Positions 34,019-43,233 are shown, counted from the stretch's first letter. The stretch is DNA of 64,000 nt from Microbacterium lacus (GCF_039531105.1 NZ_BAAAPK010000001.1:2852001-2916000), one strand, 5' to 3'. The notes: generated by a model not told the origin, from the sequence alone. Numbers and translations: made by a program.

Positions 34019-35497
34019 TCAGCGCGGCGCGTGCGCCTCCAGGAACTCGTAGACGTCCGTGGTGTCCACCCCGGGGAACGACCCGGTCGGCAGCGTCGCG
34101 AGCAGCGTCCGCGGCGTCCGCACGTTGGGCCACGAATTGTCCCGCCATGCGGCCTCGAGGTCGGCGGGAGCGCGACGGCAGCAGACTTCGACCGAGTGCT
34201 TCGAGACGCCGCGGTTCGGGGTGTCCCGCCCGAGGAACCACTTCGTGTCGTCGAAGCGCACCCCGACCGACACCGAGTGCGCGCCTTCGCTGGAGAGCTC
34301 GACGCGCGCGGTGCACCAGTACGTGCCGTTGCCGGTGTCGGTGTACTGGTAATACGGATTGAAGTGATCGTCCTCGTCGAACACGACGCGTGACGTCCAC
34401 TTGCGGCAGCACATCTGCCCCTCGATCGACCCGAGCCGGTCGGTCGGGAAGTTCACGTCGTCGTTCTCGTAGGCCTTCGTGATCGTGCCGGACTCGTGCA
34501 CCTTCAGGAAGTGCACCGGGATGCCGAGGTGCACCGTGGCGAGGTTCGTGAAACGGTGGGCGGCGGTCTCGTAGGACACCGAGTACGCGTCGCGCAGGTC
34601 TTCGATCGACACGGCCTTGCGGCCCTTCGCCTCCTGGAGGAACGGCACCGCGTGATCCTCGGGGATCAGCAGGGCACCCGTGAGGTAGTTCGTCTCCACG
34701 CGCTGCCGCAGGAACTCCGCGTAGCTCGTGGGCTCGGTGTGCCCGAGGATGCGGCTGGACAGCGCCTGCAGCACCGCGGTGCGCGGGTCGCCCTTCGAGG
34801 CGAGCCGGCTGGAGAGGTAGAGCCGGCCGTTCTTGATGTCGGCGACGCTGCGCGTGGTCTGCGGCAGGTCGGACACGTAGTGCAGCGTGAAGCCGAGATG
34901 GGCGGCGATGTCGGATGCCGTCCGCTGGGTCAACGGACCGCCGGGGTGCCCGACGGCGTCGAGGATGCCCAGCGCCTGCTTCTCCAGCTCCGGGAAGTGG
35001 TTGTTCTGCGTGCGCATCAGCCGGCGCAGCGCCACGTTGGCCCGCCGCGCCTCCTCCGGGGTCGCCGCGCGCTCGTCGCGCAGCCGTTCGATCTCACCCT
35101 GGAGCGCGAGCATGGCCTTCAGCGCGTCGTCGGGCACGGTCTTGCCGATCCGGAACGGCGCGATCCCCAGCGCCTGGAACGTCTGTCCCTTCATCGCCCG
35201 CTCCAGGGCGATCTCCATCGAGGCGCGCTCGTCGAGCGGCTCGGATTCCAGCAGCGCATCCAGCGTCGAATCCAGCGCGCGGGCGATCGAGCGCAGCAGC
35301 GTGAGCTTCGGCTCGCGACGACCGTTCTCGATCATCGACAGCTGGCTCGGCACGCGGTCCACCGCGGACGCGAGCTCGTCGAGCGTCATGCCGCGCGCGG
35401 TGCGCAGCTGCCGGATGCGGCGGCCGATCGTGAGCGAATCCACCTCTTCATCGTCGAGGACTTCCGTGGCGGCATCCGCTGTTCCCGAGGTCTGCAT
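34019..35497 (-). CDS. RamB/ScfR-family regulator of acetate metabolism
   Basis: 492 residues. XRE-type HTH (IGRRIRQLRTARGMTLDELA, about 24-43), then an IrrE/ImmA-like central domain and the short-chain-fatty-acyl regulator C-terminal domain with cysteines (EGQMCCRKWTSRVVFDEDDH; KHSVEVCCRRAPADLEAAW). RamB is known in Corynebacterium to repress aceA, aceB and acetate genes; here the gene is divergent from aceB-aceA, matching that role. Converges with the DAO-family gene 28 bp away. Confidence 0.9.
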   Translation of the reverse strand: MQTSGTADAATEVLDDEEVDSLTIGRRIRQLRTARGMTLDELASAVDRVPSQLSMIENGRREPKLTLLRSIARALDSTLDALLESEPLDERASMEIALERAMKGQTFQALGIAPFRIGKTVPDDALKAMLALQGEIERLRDERAATPEEARRANVALRRLMRTQNNHFPELEKQALGILDAVGHPGGPLTQRTASDIAAHLGFTLHYVSDLPQTTRSVADIKNGRLYLSSRLASKGDPRTAVLQALSSRILGHTEPTSYAEFLRQRVETNYLTGALLIPEDHAVPFLQEAKGRKAVSIEDLRDAYSVSYETAAHRFTNLATVHLGIPVHFLKVHESGTITKAYENDDVNFPTDRLGSIEGQMCCRKWTSRVVFDEDDHFNPYYQYTDTGNGTYWCTARVELSSEGAHSVSVGVRFDDTKWFLGRDTPNRGVSKHSVEVCCRRAPADLEAAWRDNSWPNVRTPRTLLATLPTGSFPGVDTTDVYEFLEAHAPR

Positions 35498-35529
35498 GCC
35501 GCGATTCTGTCACGAATGGCGAATTTCCT

Positions 35530-35574
35530 CGAAACTTCACACCGGCATTCGTCGGTTCGGACCCCGAACTTCAC
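35530..35574. promoter_or_regulatory. Candidate regulatory repeats between ramB-like gene and aceB
   Basis: Two near-identical direct copies, CGAAACTTCAC (35530-35540) and CGAACTTCAC (35565-35574), lie in the 137-bp divergent promoter region. Position suits a RamB-type site, but the match to the published RamB consensus is not clear by eye. Confidence 0.25.
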
Positions 35575-35634
35575 CCCACAGTGGACTCACGGGCGGCACC
35601 ACCGCCGCTCATCCGTTCACAGAAGGACATGGAC

Positions 35635-37281
35635 ATGACACCTGCAACCGCCACACTGACCGCCCCCACCACGGCGCCGGCGCCGGCCGTTCAGGTCGTC
35701 GGACGTCTCGCCCCGCGGTACGACGAGATCCTCACCCCGGAGGCGCTGGCCTTCGTCGCCGAACTGCACCAGCGCTTCGGCGGACGCCGTCACGACCGTC
35801 TCGCCGATCGGATGCGGCGCCGCTTCGAGATCGGCAACGGCCACGACCCGCGCTTCCGTGACGACACCGCGCACATCCGCGAGGACGCCGAATGGCGGGT
35901 CGCCGGAGCCGGACCGGGGCTGGAGGACCGCCGCGTGGAGATCACCGGGCCCACCGACCCGAAGATGACGATCAACGCGCTGAACTCCGGCGCGCGGGTG
36001 TGGCTGGCGGACCAGGAGGACGCCACGAGCCCCACGTGGAAGAACGTGATCGAGGGGCAGCTGTCGCTGCGCGACGCGATCCGCGGCGAGCTGTCGTTCA
36101 CGAACGACGCCGGAAAGACCTATGAGGTCACCGCCGAGCGGACGCCCACGATCGTGATGCGCCCGCGGGGCTGGCACCTGAGCGAGGCCCACCTGCGGTT
36201 CACCGACCGGGCCGGCCGCGAGATGGCGGCATCCGGCTCGCTCGTGGACTTCGGGCTCTACTTCTTCCACAACGCCGAGCAGCTGATCGCGAACGGCCGC
36301 GGCCCGTACTTCTACATCGCGAAGCTGGAGTCCAGCGAAGAGGCCAAGCTCTGGGACGACGTGTTCACGTTCAGCGAGCGCTATGTCGGCATCCCGCACG
36401 GCACGATCCGCGCGACCGTGCTGATCGAGACGCTGCCGGCCGCGTTCGAGATGGAGGAGATCCTGTTCGAGCTGCGCGACCACTGCGCGGGTCTGAACGC
36501 CGGACGCTGGGACTACATCTTCTCGATCATCAAGAACTACCGCGGCCGCGGCGCGCGCTTCGTGCTGCCGGACCGCAGCGAGGTCACGATGACCGTGCCG
36601 TTCATGCGGGCGTACACGGAACTGCTCGTGAAGACGTGCCACAAGCGCGGCGCTTTCGCGATCGGCGGGATGAGCGCGTTCATTCCGAACCGCCGCGACC
36701 CCGACGTGACGGCGCGGGCGTTCGAGAAGGTGGCCGCGGACAAGAAGCGCGAGGCCGGCGACGGCTTCGACGGCACGTGGGTGGCCCACCCCGACCTGAT
36801 CCCGACGGCGATGGCCGAGTTCGACGCCGTGCTCGGCGACCGACCGAACCAGACCGACCGCCAGCGCGACGACGTGCACGTGCGGGCAGCCGACCTGCTG
36901 GACGTGCACATCGGCCGGCCGGTGACCGCGGAGGGCGTGTACGCGAACGTGTCGGTGGCGATCCGCTACATCGAGGCATGGCTGCGCGGGCTCGGCGCCG
37001 TGGCGATCGACAACCTGATGGAGGATGCCGCCACCGCCGAGATCTCGCGATCGCAGGTGTGGCAGTGGATCCACCAGGACCGCACGACCGAGGACGGCAC
37101 CCCGATCACCCGCGACTACATCGAAGGCCTGATCACGCGCGTGCTCACCGAGGCCGACCGCCGTGACGAGGACCGGTTCGAGGACGCCGCCGAAGTGTTC
37201 CGCGAGGTGGCGCTGCGCGAGGAGTTCCCGACGTTCCTCACGCTGACCGCGTACGCGAAGTTCCTGGTCGAAACCGACTGA
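35635..37281 (+). CDS. aceB: Malate synthase A
   Basis: 548 residues from ATG 35635, with GAAGGA seven bases upstream (an in-frame ATG at 35629 is too close to it). Isoform A length. WLADQEDATSPTWKNVIEGQ near 120, RPRGWHLSEAHLRF near 180, RATVLIETLPAAFEMEEILF near 260 and GRWDYIFSIIKNYR near 300 are characteristic. Condenses glyoxylate with acetyl-CoA to malate. Followed 32 bases later by aceA, forming the glyoxylate shunt under probable RamB control. Confidence 0.97.
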   Translation: MTPATATLTAPTTAPAPAVQVVGRLAPRYDEILTPEALAFVAELHQRFGGRRHDRLADRMRRRFEIGNGHDPRFRDDTAHIREDAEWRVAGAGPGLEDRRVEITGPTDPKMTINALNSGARVWLADQEDATSPTWKNVIEGQLSLRDAIRGELSFTNDAGKTYEVTAERTPTIVMRPRGWHLSEAHLRFTDRAGREMAASGSLVDFGLYFFHNAEQLIANGRGPYFYIAKLESSEEAKLWDDVFTFSERYVGIPHGTIRATVLIETLPAAFEMEEILFELRDHCAGLNAGRWDYIFSIIKNYRGRGARFVLPDRSEVTMTVPFMRAYTELLVKTCHKRGAFAIGGMSAFIPNRRDPDVTARAFEKVAADKKREAGDGFDGTWVAHPDLIPTAMAEFDAVLGDRPNQTDRQRDDVHVRAADLLDVHIGRPVTAEGVYANVSVAIRYIEAWLRGLGAVAIDNLMEDAATAEISRSQVWQWIHQDRTTEDGTPITRDYIEGLITRVLTEADRRDEDRFEDAAEVFREVALREEFPTFLTLTAYAKFLVETD

Positions 37282-37313
37282 CCCCTCTTTCCGCCACAGA
37301 CGAAGGACACGAC

Positions 37314-38909
37314 ATGACCCACTACCAGGACGACATCACCGCCACGCAGGCTCTGAAGCAGCAGAACGGCGCGAGCTGGGATGCGATCGACCCCGAGGCC
37401 GTCGCGCGGATGCGGGCGCAGAACCGGTTCCGGACGGGGCTCGAGATCGCCCAGTACACCGCCGACATCATGCGCCGCGACATGGCCGAGTACGACGCCG
37501 ACTCATCCGTCTACACGCAGTCTCTCGGCGTCTGGCACGGCTTCATCGGGCAGCAGAAGCTCATCTCGATCAAGAAGCACCTGAAGTCCACGAACAAGCG
37601 CTACCTGTACCTGTCCGGCTGGATGGTCGCGGCTCTCCGCTCGGAGTTCGGGCCGCTGCCCGATCAGTCGATGCACGAGAAGACCGCGGTCCCGGCGCTC
37701 ATCGCGGAGCTGTACACCTTCCTCCGCCAGGCGGATGCCCGAGAGCTCGACCTGCTCTTCACGAAGCTCGACGCGGCGCGTGCGGCGGGAGACGAGACCG
37801 CGGCGGAGTTCATCCAGTCGCAGATCGACACGTACGAGACCCACGTCGTGCCGATCATCGCCGACATCGACGCCGGCTTCGGAAACCCCGAGGCGACGTA
37901 TCTGCTGGCCAAGAAGATGATCGAGGCGGGCGCGTGCGCCATCCAGATCGAGAACCAGGTCTCCGACGAGAAGCAGTGCGGACACCAGGACGGCAAGGTC
38001 ACCGTCCCGCACGACGACTTCATCGCGAAGCTCAACGCGGTCCGCTACGCGTTCCTCGAGCTCGGCATCGACAACGGCGTCATCGTCGCCCGCACCGATT
38101 CGCTCGGTGCGGGACTCACACAGAAGCTCGCCGTCAGCCACGCGGCGGGCGACCTGGGCGACCAGTACAACGCGTTCCTCGATGTCGAGGAGATCTCGGC
38201 ATCCGATCTGGGCACGGGCGACGTCGTCCTCACGCGCGACGGCCGGCTGGTGCGCCCCAAGCGGCTGCCGAGCAACCTGTACCAGTTCCGCCCGGGGACG
38301 GGTGAGGAGCGCTGCGTCCTGGACTGCGTCACCGCGCTCCGCAACGGCGCGGATCTGCTGTGGATCGAGACCGAGAAGCCGCACGTGGAGCAGATCGCGG
38401 GAATGATGGACGAGATCCGCAAGGAGATCCCGAACGCGAAGCTCGTCTACAACAACAGCCCGTCGTTCAACTGGACGCTCAACTTCCGTCAACAGGTGTA
38501 CGACCTGCTCGCGGCCGAAGGCGCCGATGTGTCGGCATACGACCGCGCCGACCTGATGAACGTGGACTACGACGGCACGGAGCTCGCGCGCCTCGCCGAC
38601 GAGAAGATCCGCTCGTTCCAGAAGGACGGGTCGGCGCGCGCCGGGATCTTCCACCACCTGATCACGCTGCCGACGTACCACACGGCCGCGCTGTCGACGG
38701 ATGACCTGGCGAAGGGCTACTTCGGCGACGAGGGGATGCTCGCGTACGTGCGGGGCGTGCAGCGCCGCGAGATCCGCGAGGGCATCGCGACGGTCAAGCA
38801 CCAGAACATGGCCGGCAGCGACATCGGCGACAACCACAAGGAGTACTTCGCCGGCGACGCGGCGCTCAAGGCCGGCGGCGCGCACAACACGATGAACCAG
38901 TTCGGCTGA
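37314..38909 (+). CDS. aceA: Isocitrate lyase, long (531-residue) class
   Basis: 531 residues, about 100 longer than the usual 430-residue bacterial enzyme and like the Pseudomonas aeruginosa type. The active-site loop is SDEKQCGHQDGKV with catalytic Cys222. Metal and substrate segments: IIADIDAGFGNPEATYLLAK near 182 and IVARTDSLGAG near 260. Cleaves isocitrate to glyoxylate and succinate. Cotranscribed with aceB. A long inverted repeat lies downstream. Confidence 0.96.
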   Translation: MTHYQDDITATQALKQQNGASWDAIDPEAVARMRAQNRFRTGLEIAQYTADIMRRDMAEYDADSSVYTQSLGVWHGFIGQQKLISIKKHLKSTNKRYLYLSGWMVAALRSEFGPLPDQSMHEKTAVPALIAELYTFLRQADARELDLLFTKLDAARAAGDETAAEFIQSQIDTYETHVVPIIADIDAGFGNPEATYLLAKKMIEAGACAIQIENQVSDEKQCGHQDGKVTVPHDDFIAKLNAVRYAFLELGIDNGVIVARTDSLGAGLTQKLAVSHAAGDLGDQYNAFLDVEEISASDLGTGDVVLTRDGRLVRPKRLPSNLYQFRPGTGEERCVLDCVTALRNGADLLWIETEKPHVEQIAGMMDEIRKEIPNAKLVYNNSPSFNWTLNFRQQVYDLLAAEGADVSAYDRADLMNVDYDGTELARLADEKIRSFQKDGSARAGIFHHLITLPTYHTAALSTDDLAKGYFGDEGMLAYVRGVQRREIREGIATVKHQNMAGSDIGDNHKEYFAGDAALKAGGAHNTMNQFG

Positions 38910-38943
38910 TCCGCCGACAGCACCGCCCGCCGCGGCGGCTGTT

Positions 38944-39016
38944 CCGCGAGACGGCAACCGAGCGCCGAGACTCAGGGGAATCCCCTAGGTCTCGGCGCTC
39001 GGTTGCCGTTTCGCGG
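38944..39016. repeat. 73-bp inverted repeat between aceA and a lipoprotein gene
   Basis: Two 36-bp arms match at 33 positions around one central base (38980). Each arm contains GAGAC-type words 19 bp apart (38948 and 38967 in the left arm) enclosing GGCAACCGAGCGCC, followed by GGGG. It lies between convergent genes and could act as a bidirectional terminator. The same scaffold with a different inner word recurs at 43167-43233. Confidence 0.9.
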
Positions 39017-39029
39017 TCGAACCGGCCAG

Positions 39030-39458
39030 CTACTCGAACTGCTCCCAGTCGGGGCAGCCGTCCGTCACGAACACCGAGCCCTCGGGGATGTCCGTCAGGA
39101 AGGCGTACGAGCCCTGATTCTCGAACGCCACCGCCCCGTCGGCATCCTGAATCGACCACGTGCAGCCGTCCGGCTGCGACGCCGGCTCGCCGCTGAGCTG
39201 ATAGCCGCCGAACGGGATGTCGGTGCCCACGGCGTACCGGCCGGTGCCGGCGACGACCACGAACTCCCCCGAGCCGTCGTCGCCGGCTTCCTCCACCTCG
39301 TCCCCCGTGTCCTCCGCGGTCGCGTCCGGCTCCTCCACGCTCGTCCCGGCACCCTCGTCCGTGGGCGCTGTCGGGCTGCACCCGGACAGCGTGACGGCGA
39401 GCGCTCCCGCGGTCGCCAGGACCAGCATCCGCCACCGCAGTCCACCTGATCGCGTCAT
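39030..39458 (-). CDS. Small secreted lipoprotein of unknown function
   Basis: 142 residues. Signal peptide RMLVLATAGALAVTLSGC with lipobox LSGC, then an acidic Thr/Glu/Asp-rich linker (about 30-62), then a compact domain GRYAVGTDIPFGGYQLSGEP...CTWSIQDADG...CPDWEQFE with two cysteines that may form a disulfide. The pattern of a short beta-rich domain beginning VGTDIPFGGY is seen in other actinobacterial lipoproteins without known role. No operon partner. Confidence 0.85.
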   Translation of the reverse strand: MTRSGGLRWRMLVLATAGALAVTLSGCSPTAPTDEGAGTSVEEPDATAEDTGDEVEEAGDDGSGEFVVVAGTGRYAVGTDIPFGGYQLSGEPASQPDGCTWSIQDADGAVAFENQGSYAFLTDIPEGSVFVTDGCPDWEQFE

Positions 39459-39577
39459 CCCCGTGCCTCCTCACCACGGCACCCCGGCCGCTGCTCCCGA
39501 CGCTAGGGACGCGACGCCCGCCGATCCATGGGGGTTTCGGCGTATTCGCGGCGAGGACCCGTCGCTACTGTGAGCAC

Positions 39578-41194
39578 ATGGATCGGCCGACCGAGCTCGA
39601 CCACACCCTCGCGCGGCTGATGCGCGGTGGGGCGATCCGCCCGGCCATCGACGGCGCGCCCGATTCCTTCCTCCTCGCCCTGCACAGCCTCGAGCTCGTC
39701 TGGCTGAGCGACTTCGACGCCGCCGCCCGATGCGCGGCGCGCGCCGTGGCGGACGCCCGCGATCCCGACGCCCGGGCTCTCGCGCGCGCGGCGGCGAGTA
39801 TCGCGAAGGCGTGCTGCACCGACCTGGAGATCACGGCGACGCTGAACGACCCGCTGTCCGCGGCTCTCGCCGATCCGGCACCGCTCACCGCCGCGCTGGC
39901 CCGCCCGGTATGGGTGCTCCTCGCGGAGGGCGCCCTCGCCGGCGCCCGGCTGGATCTCGCGACCCCGCTCCTGGCCCGGATGCGCGCCACCGATGGGGAC
40001 CTGTTCGGCGTGGTCCGGCATCCGTTCGCCGTCTTCATCTACGCACTCGAGGCGCGCGCGAGCATGTTCCGTGGGGACGTGAGCCAGGCGCGCGTGCACG
40101 CCGACGCGGGCATCGCCGCGGCCGAAGGCGCCGTGCCCACGCTGTTCGCGCGCGCGTGCGCCGCCCTGGTGGCCGGCAGCGCGGACGAACGTGCGCGGAC
40201 CCGCGCGCTGATCGCCGAGGTGGAGCGCAGCGACGTCCCGATCGTCGATGCGGTGACGAGGGGATGCCGCGTCCTCGCCGCCTTCGCGGCGATCGCGATC
40301 GGCGAGCACGGGCGCGCGTCCCGGCTCATCGTGCTCGCCGGTGGAGACGAGGACCTGTCGCATCTGCGCATCATCGACCGCGCCTGGGGGTTCGAGATGC
40401 TCGTGGCCGAGGCCGCGTCCCGAGGCGACGCGCGCGGCGCCGCGCGCTGGCACGAGCGCGCGCAGGTCCTCGCCCGGCATCCGATGGCCACCGCGTCGCT
40501 GGACCGCATGGCCTCTCACCGCGCGCTCCTGGACGGCAGCTTCGACACGGCGATCGCGGTGTCCGAACGCAGCGCCCGGGATGCGCGGCGACAGCAGCGC
40601 GGCGTCGAGGCGATCGAAGCCGAGATCCTCCTCGCCCGCTCGCGCATCGCGGCACATCGCAGCGGCGACGCCGCCCGCGCTCTGACCGACCTGGCTGCCA
40701 GCGCGCTCGACTCCGGACACCGCTCCGCCCGCCGTGCCGCGGGACGTGAGCTGCGGCGCATCGGCCGCAGGCTCCCGCCGGCGGCACCGGGGTGGGCGGG
40801 GCTCTCACCGCGCGAGCAGGAGGTCGCGACACTGCTGGCGCGGGGGCTGTCCAACGCGCAGATCGCACGTGCGATGTTCGTGTCGGAGGCCACCGTGCGG
40901 GTGCACGTCTCGCGCATCCTGCGGACCCTCGGCGTGCCCACCCGTTCGGCGATCGGGGCAGCCGACCCCTCGCCGTCCGCGGCGAAGTCCCTTCCCCCGC
41001 TCACGCGCCGTCAGCGCGCGGTCGCCGAGCTGATCGCGACCGGGGCGACGAACAAGCACATCGCCGCGAAGCTCGGCATCGGCGTCCCGACGGTGGAGAA
41101 GCACGTGGCAGCGGTGTTCGCGCGGTGGGGTGTCCGCTCGCGTGCGGAGGTGGCACGACTCGTCCGACAGGAGCCGCCGCCGACGGCAGCCTGA
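39578..41194 (+). CDS. Regulator with helical sensor region and two tandem LuxR HTH domains
   Basis: 538 residues. Residues 1-400 are Ala/Arg-rich and mostly helical, likely TPR-like repeats, without P-loop or receiver motifs. The C-terminus has two LuxR-type HTHs: LSPREQEVATLLARGLSNAQ (about 408 on) and LTRRQRAVAELIATGATNKH (about 475 on). Both keep the recognition-helix pattern (SEATVRVHVSRIL; GVPTVEKHVAAVF). One HTH is the rule in this family. It stands alone between a lipoprotein and a flavoprotein gene; targets unknown. Confidence 0.88.
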   Translation: MDRPTELDHTLARLMRGGAIRPAIDGAPDSFLLALHSLELVWLSDFDAAARCAARAVADARDPDARALARAAASIAKACCTDLEITATLNDPLSAALADPAPLTAALARPVWVLLAEGALAGARLDLATPLLARMRATDGDLFGVVRHPFAVFIYALEARASMFRGDVSQARVHADAGIAAAEGAVPTLFARACAALVAGSADERARTRALIAEVERSDVPIVDAVTRGCRVLAAFAAIAIGEHGRASRLIVLAGGDEDLSHLRIIDRAWGFEMLVAEAASRGDARGAARWHERAQVLARHPMATASLDRMASHRALLDGSFDTAIAVSERSARDARRQQRGVEAIEAEILLARSRIAAHRSGDAARALTDLAASALDSGHRSARRAAGRELRRIGRRLPPAAPGWAGLSPREQEVATLLARGLSNAQIARAMFVSEATVRVHVSRILRTLGVPTRSAIGAADPSPSAAKSLPPLTRRQRAVAELIATGATNKHIAAKLGIGVPTVEKHVAAVFARWGVRSRAEVARLVRQEPPPTAA

Positions 41195-41283
41195 CCTCCG
41201 CGGAACCGGCCCCGGCCGGCCGGGGCGATGGGATCATGAGAACGCCCGGGGGCGCACCGACCGCCGCGGGCGGGAGGATGCGC

Positions 41284-42720
41284 ATGAGCCTGCACGACAC
41301 CCAGACGGATACCGCACCCGGCGCCTCGGCGGAGCACTACGACGTCGCCGTCATCGGTGCCGGTCCCGCGGGAACGGCGGCGGCGCTCCGCGCCGCCGAG
41401 CTCGGTGCGCGGGTGGTCGTGCTCGAGGCGACCGAACGCACCGGCGGCACATGCGTGAACACCGGATGCGTCCCGACCCGCGTGCTGGCCAAGGCCGCCC
41501 GGCTCATGCGGGAGATCCGCGCGGCCGATGCGTACGGCATCCAGATCGGCGACGCCACCGTCGACTGGCCCGGCACCGTCGCGCGCGTGCGGGAGCGCGT
41601 GGACGGCGTGCGGGCGATCAAGCGCGAGCCGGCCCGGTTCGCCGACGCCGGCATCGTGTTGCGGCAGGAGGGACGCGCGCGGTTCGAGAGCTCGCACACC
41701 CTGGTGCTGGACTCCGGGCGCCGAGTGAGCGCATCGAGCATCCTCGTGTGCGTCGGCGGGCACTCGCGCCGTCTCCCGATCCCCGGCGCGGAGCTCGCGA
41801 CCGTGCCCGAGCACGTGCTCGACCTCCCGCGACTCCCCGGCCGGGTCGCGATCATCGGCGCGGGCAACACGGGGATGCAGCTGGCCACGGTCTTCGATTC
41901 GCTGGGTTCGCACGTGACGATCCTCGATCTTGCGCCGCGCGTGCTCATGGCCTCCGATGCCGAGATCTCGGCGGTCGTCACGGACGCATTCCGTGCACAG
42001 GGCATGGCGGTGCACACCGGGATCACCGGCGTGCAGAAGCTCGAAAAGGTCGACGGCGAGCGCATCGCCCTGACCTGGACGGACGCGGACCGCGAGAATG
42101 TCGAAGTCTTCGACGCGGTCGTGATGGCGACGGGGTGGCCCGCCGACGTCGAAGACCTGGGTCTGGAGAACGCGGGAGTCGACGTGCAGCGCTCGGCGAT
42201 CCCGGTCGACGACTACTTCCATTCGTCCGCGTCGCACATCTTCGCGGTGGGTGATGCGAACGGCAAGGACATGCTCGTGCAGGCCGCGCAGTTCGAGGGC
42301 GAGGCGGCCGCCGAGAACGCGGTGCTCGGCGCCAATCGCCGGACCCCGCATCACCTGCTCCCCGCCGGCGGCTTCACCGATCCGGACTACGCCGGCGTGG
42401 GACTGACGGAGGAGCAGGCGCGCGAGAGGGATCCGCACTGCGTCGTCGCTGTCGCGCGCTACGCCGACCTCGAGCGCGCCGTGATCGACGACCGCGGCAT
42501 CGGATTCCTCAAGCTCATCGCCGACAACCGTCGCGAACTCATCCTGGGCGCGCACGCCGTCGGCGAGAACGCGGTCGAGGTCATCCAGTCCGTCACGACC
42601 GCGATGGCCGCCGGAATCGACGTCGCGACCCTCGCGCGCGTCAAGTTCGCCTATCCGACCTACAGCGCGATCATCGGGCTGGCCGCGCGCGACCTGCTGA
42701 AGGCCGTTCCGGCGACCTGA
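41284..42720 (+). CDS. FAD-dependent pyridine nucleotide-disulfide oxidoreductase
   Basis: 478 residues from ATG 41284, with GGAGG six bases upstream. FAD fold VAVIGAGPAGTAAALRAAEL, redox cysteines in GGTCVNTGCVPTR (Cys57 and Cys62), NAD(P) fold RVAIIGAGNTGMQLATVFDS, second FAD contact HIFAVGDANGKDMLVQAAQF, and a dimerisation domain. Class I family of dihydrolipoamide, mycothione and mercuric reductases. The C-terminal His-x4-Glu pair of lipoamide dehydrogenase is not evident, so the substrate is open (soluble transhydrogenase-like or disulfide reductase). Confidence 0.9.
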   Translation: MSLHDTQTDTAPGASAEHYDVAVIGAGPAGTAAALRAAELGARVVVLEATERTGGTCVNTGCVPTRVLAKAARLMREIRAADAYGIQIGDATVDWPGTVARVRERVDGVRAIKREPARFADAGIVLRQEGRARFESSHTLVLDSGRRVSASSILVCVGGHSRRLPIPGAELATVPEHVLDLPRLPGRVAIIGAGNTGMQLATVFDSLGSHVTILDLAPRVLMASDAEISAVVTDAFRAQGMAVHTGITGVQKLEKVDGERIALTWTDADRENVEVFDAVVMATGWPADVEDLGLENAGVDVQRSAIPVDDYFHSSASHIFAVGDANGKDMLVQAAQFEGEAAAENAVLGANRRTPHHLLPAGGFTDPDYAGVGLTEEQARERDPHCVVAVARYADLERAVIDDRGIGFLKLIADNRRELILGAHAVGENAVEVIQSVTTAMAAGIDVATLARVKFAYPTYSAIIGLAARDLLKAVPAT

Positions 42721-42813
42721 TTCTTTTCGACGCGGTTGTCGATCGACGGATGCCGCGCACGTCGTCCTCACGTAACGTCGCTCCGAGAGTGACCCTCACG
42801 AAAGGACCACCCC

Positions 42814-43149
42814 ATGAAGTTCCTGATGCTCGTCGTCGTCGACCCCAGCCTGGAGAGTACGGAAGAAGGACCTGTCTCGATCGAGCAGTGGGTCGATGAG
42901 ACGTACGGCGCGGGCAAGGCCGTCGAGGGAGACCGGCTCCGCCCGCCCGCGGACGCGAAGACCATCCGCCGCCGCAACGGCTCCATCCACGTCACCGACG
43001 GTCCGTTCGCAGAGACCCACGAGTGGATCGCGGGTTTCGACGTGCTCGAGTGCGACAGCCTGGAGGAGGCGATCGAGCTCGCGTCGCGGCATCCGATGGC
43101 CACCGGCGGGATCATCGAGCTCCGCCCCGCCTGGCCGCTGGATCTGTGA
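42814..43149 (+). CDS. YCII-related (DGPF-type) protein
   Basis: 111 residues. MKFLMLVVVDPS start and the DGPFAETHEWIAGFDVLECD motif near 64 are diagnostic of the YCII/DGPF fold, a small dimeric ferredoxin-like domain. Members often pair with ECF sigma factors; none is adjacent here. Function unknown. Confidence 0.9.
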   Translation: MKFLMLVVVDPSLESTEEGPVSIEQWVDETYGAGKAVEGDRLRPPADAKTIRRRNGSIHVTDGPFAETHEWIAGFDVLECDSLEEAIELASRHPMATGGIIELRPAWPLDL

Positions 43150-43166
43150 CCGGCGCCCTCTGTCGC

Positions 43167-43233
43167 TGAGACGACATCTGCGCGTCGAGACTGTGGGGCT
43201 TGCCCACCGTTTCGACGCGCAGATGTCGTCTCA
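43167..43233. repeat. 67-bp inverted repeat between the YCII gene and aspC
   Basis: A perfect 22-bp inverted repeat (43167-43188 and 43212-43233), extended imperfectly inward by GTGGG/CCCAC. The left arm holds GAGAC at 43168 and 43187 (19 bp apart) around GACATCTGCGCGTC, followed by TGTGGGG. This is the same scaffold as 38944-39016 with a different inner word. It could terminate the YCII transcript. Confidence 0.9.

Noticed and set aside
41284..42720. Mercuric reductase or dihydrolipoamide dehydrogenase assignment
   Set aside because: No C-terminal Cys pair or heavy-metal domain, no mer or lipoyl-complex genes nearby; only the broader flavoprotein disulfide reductase family is supported.
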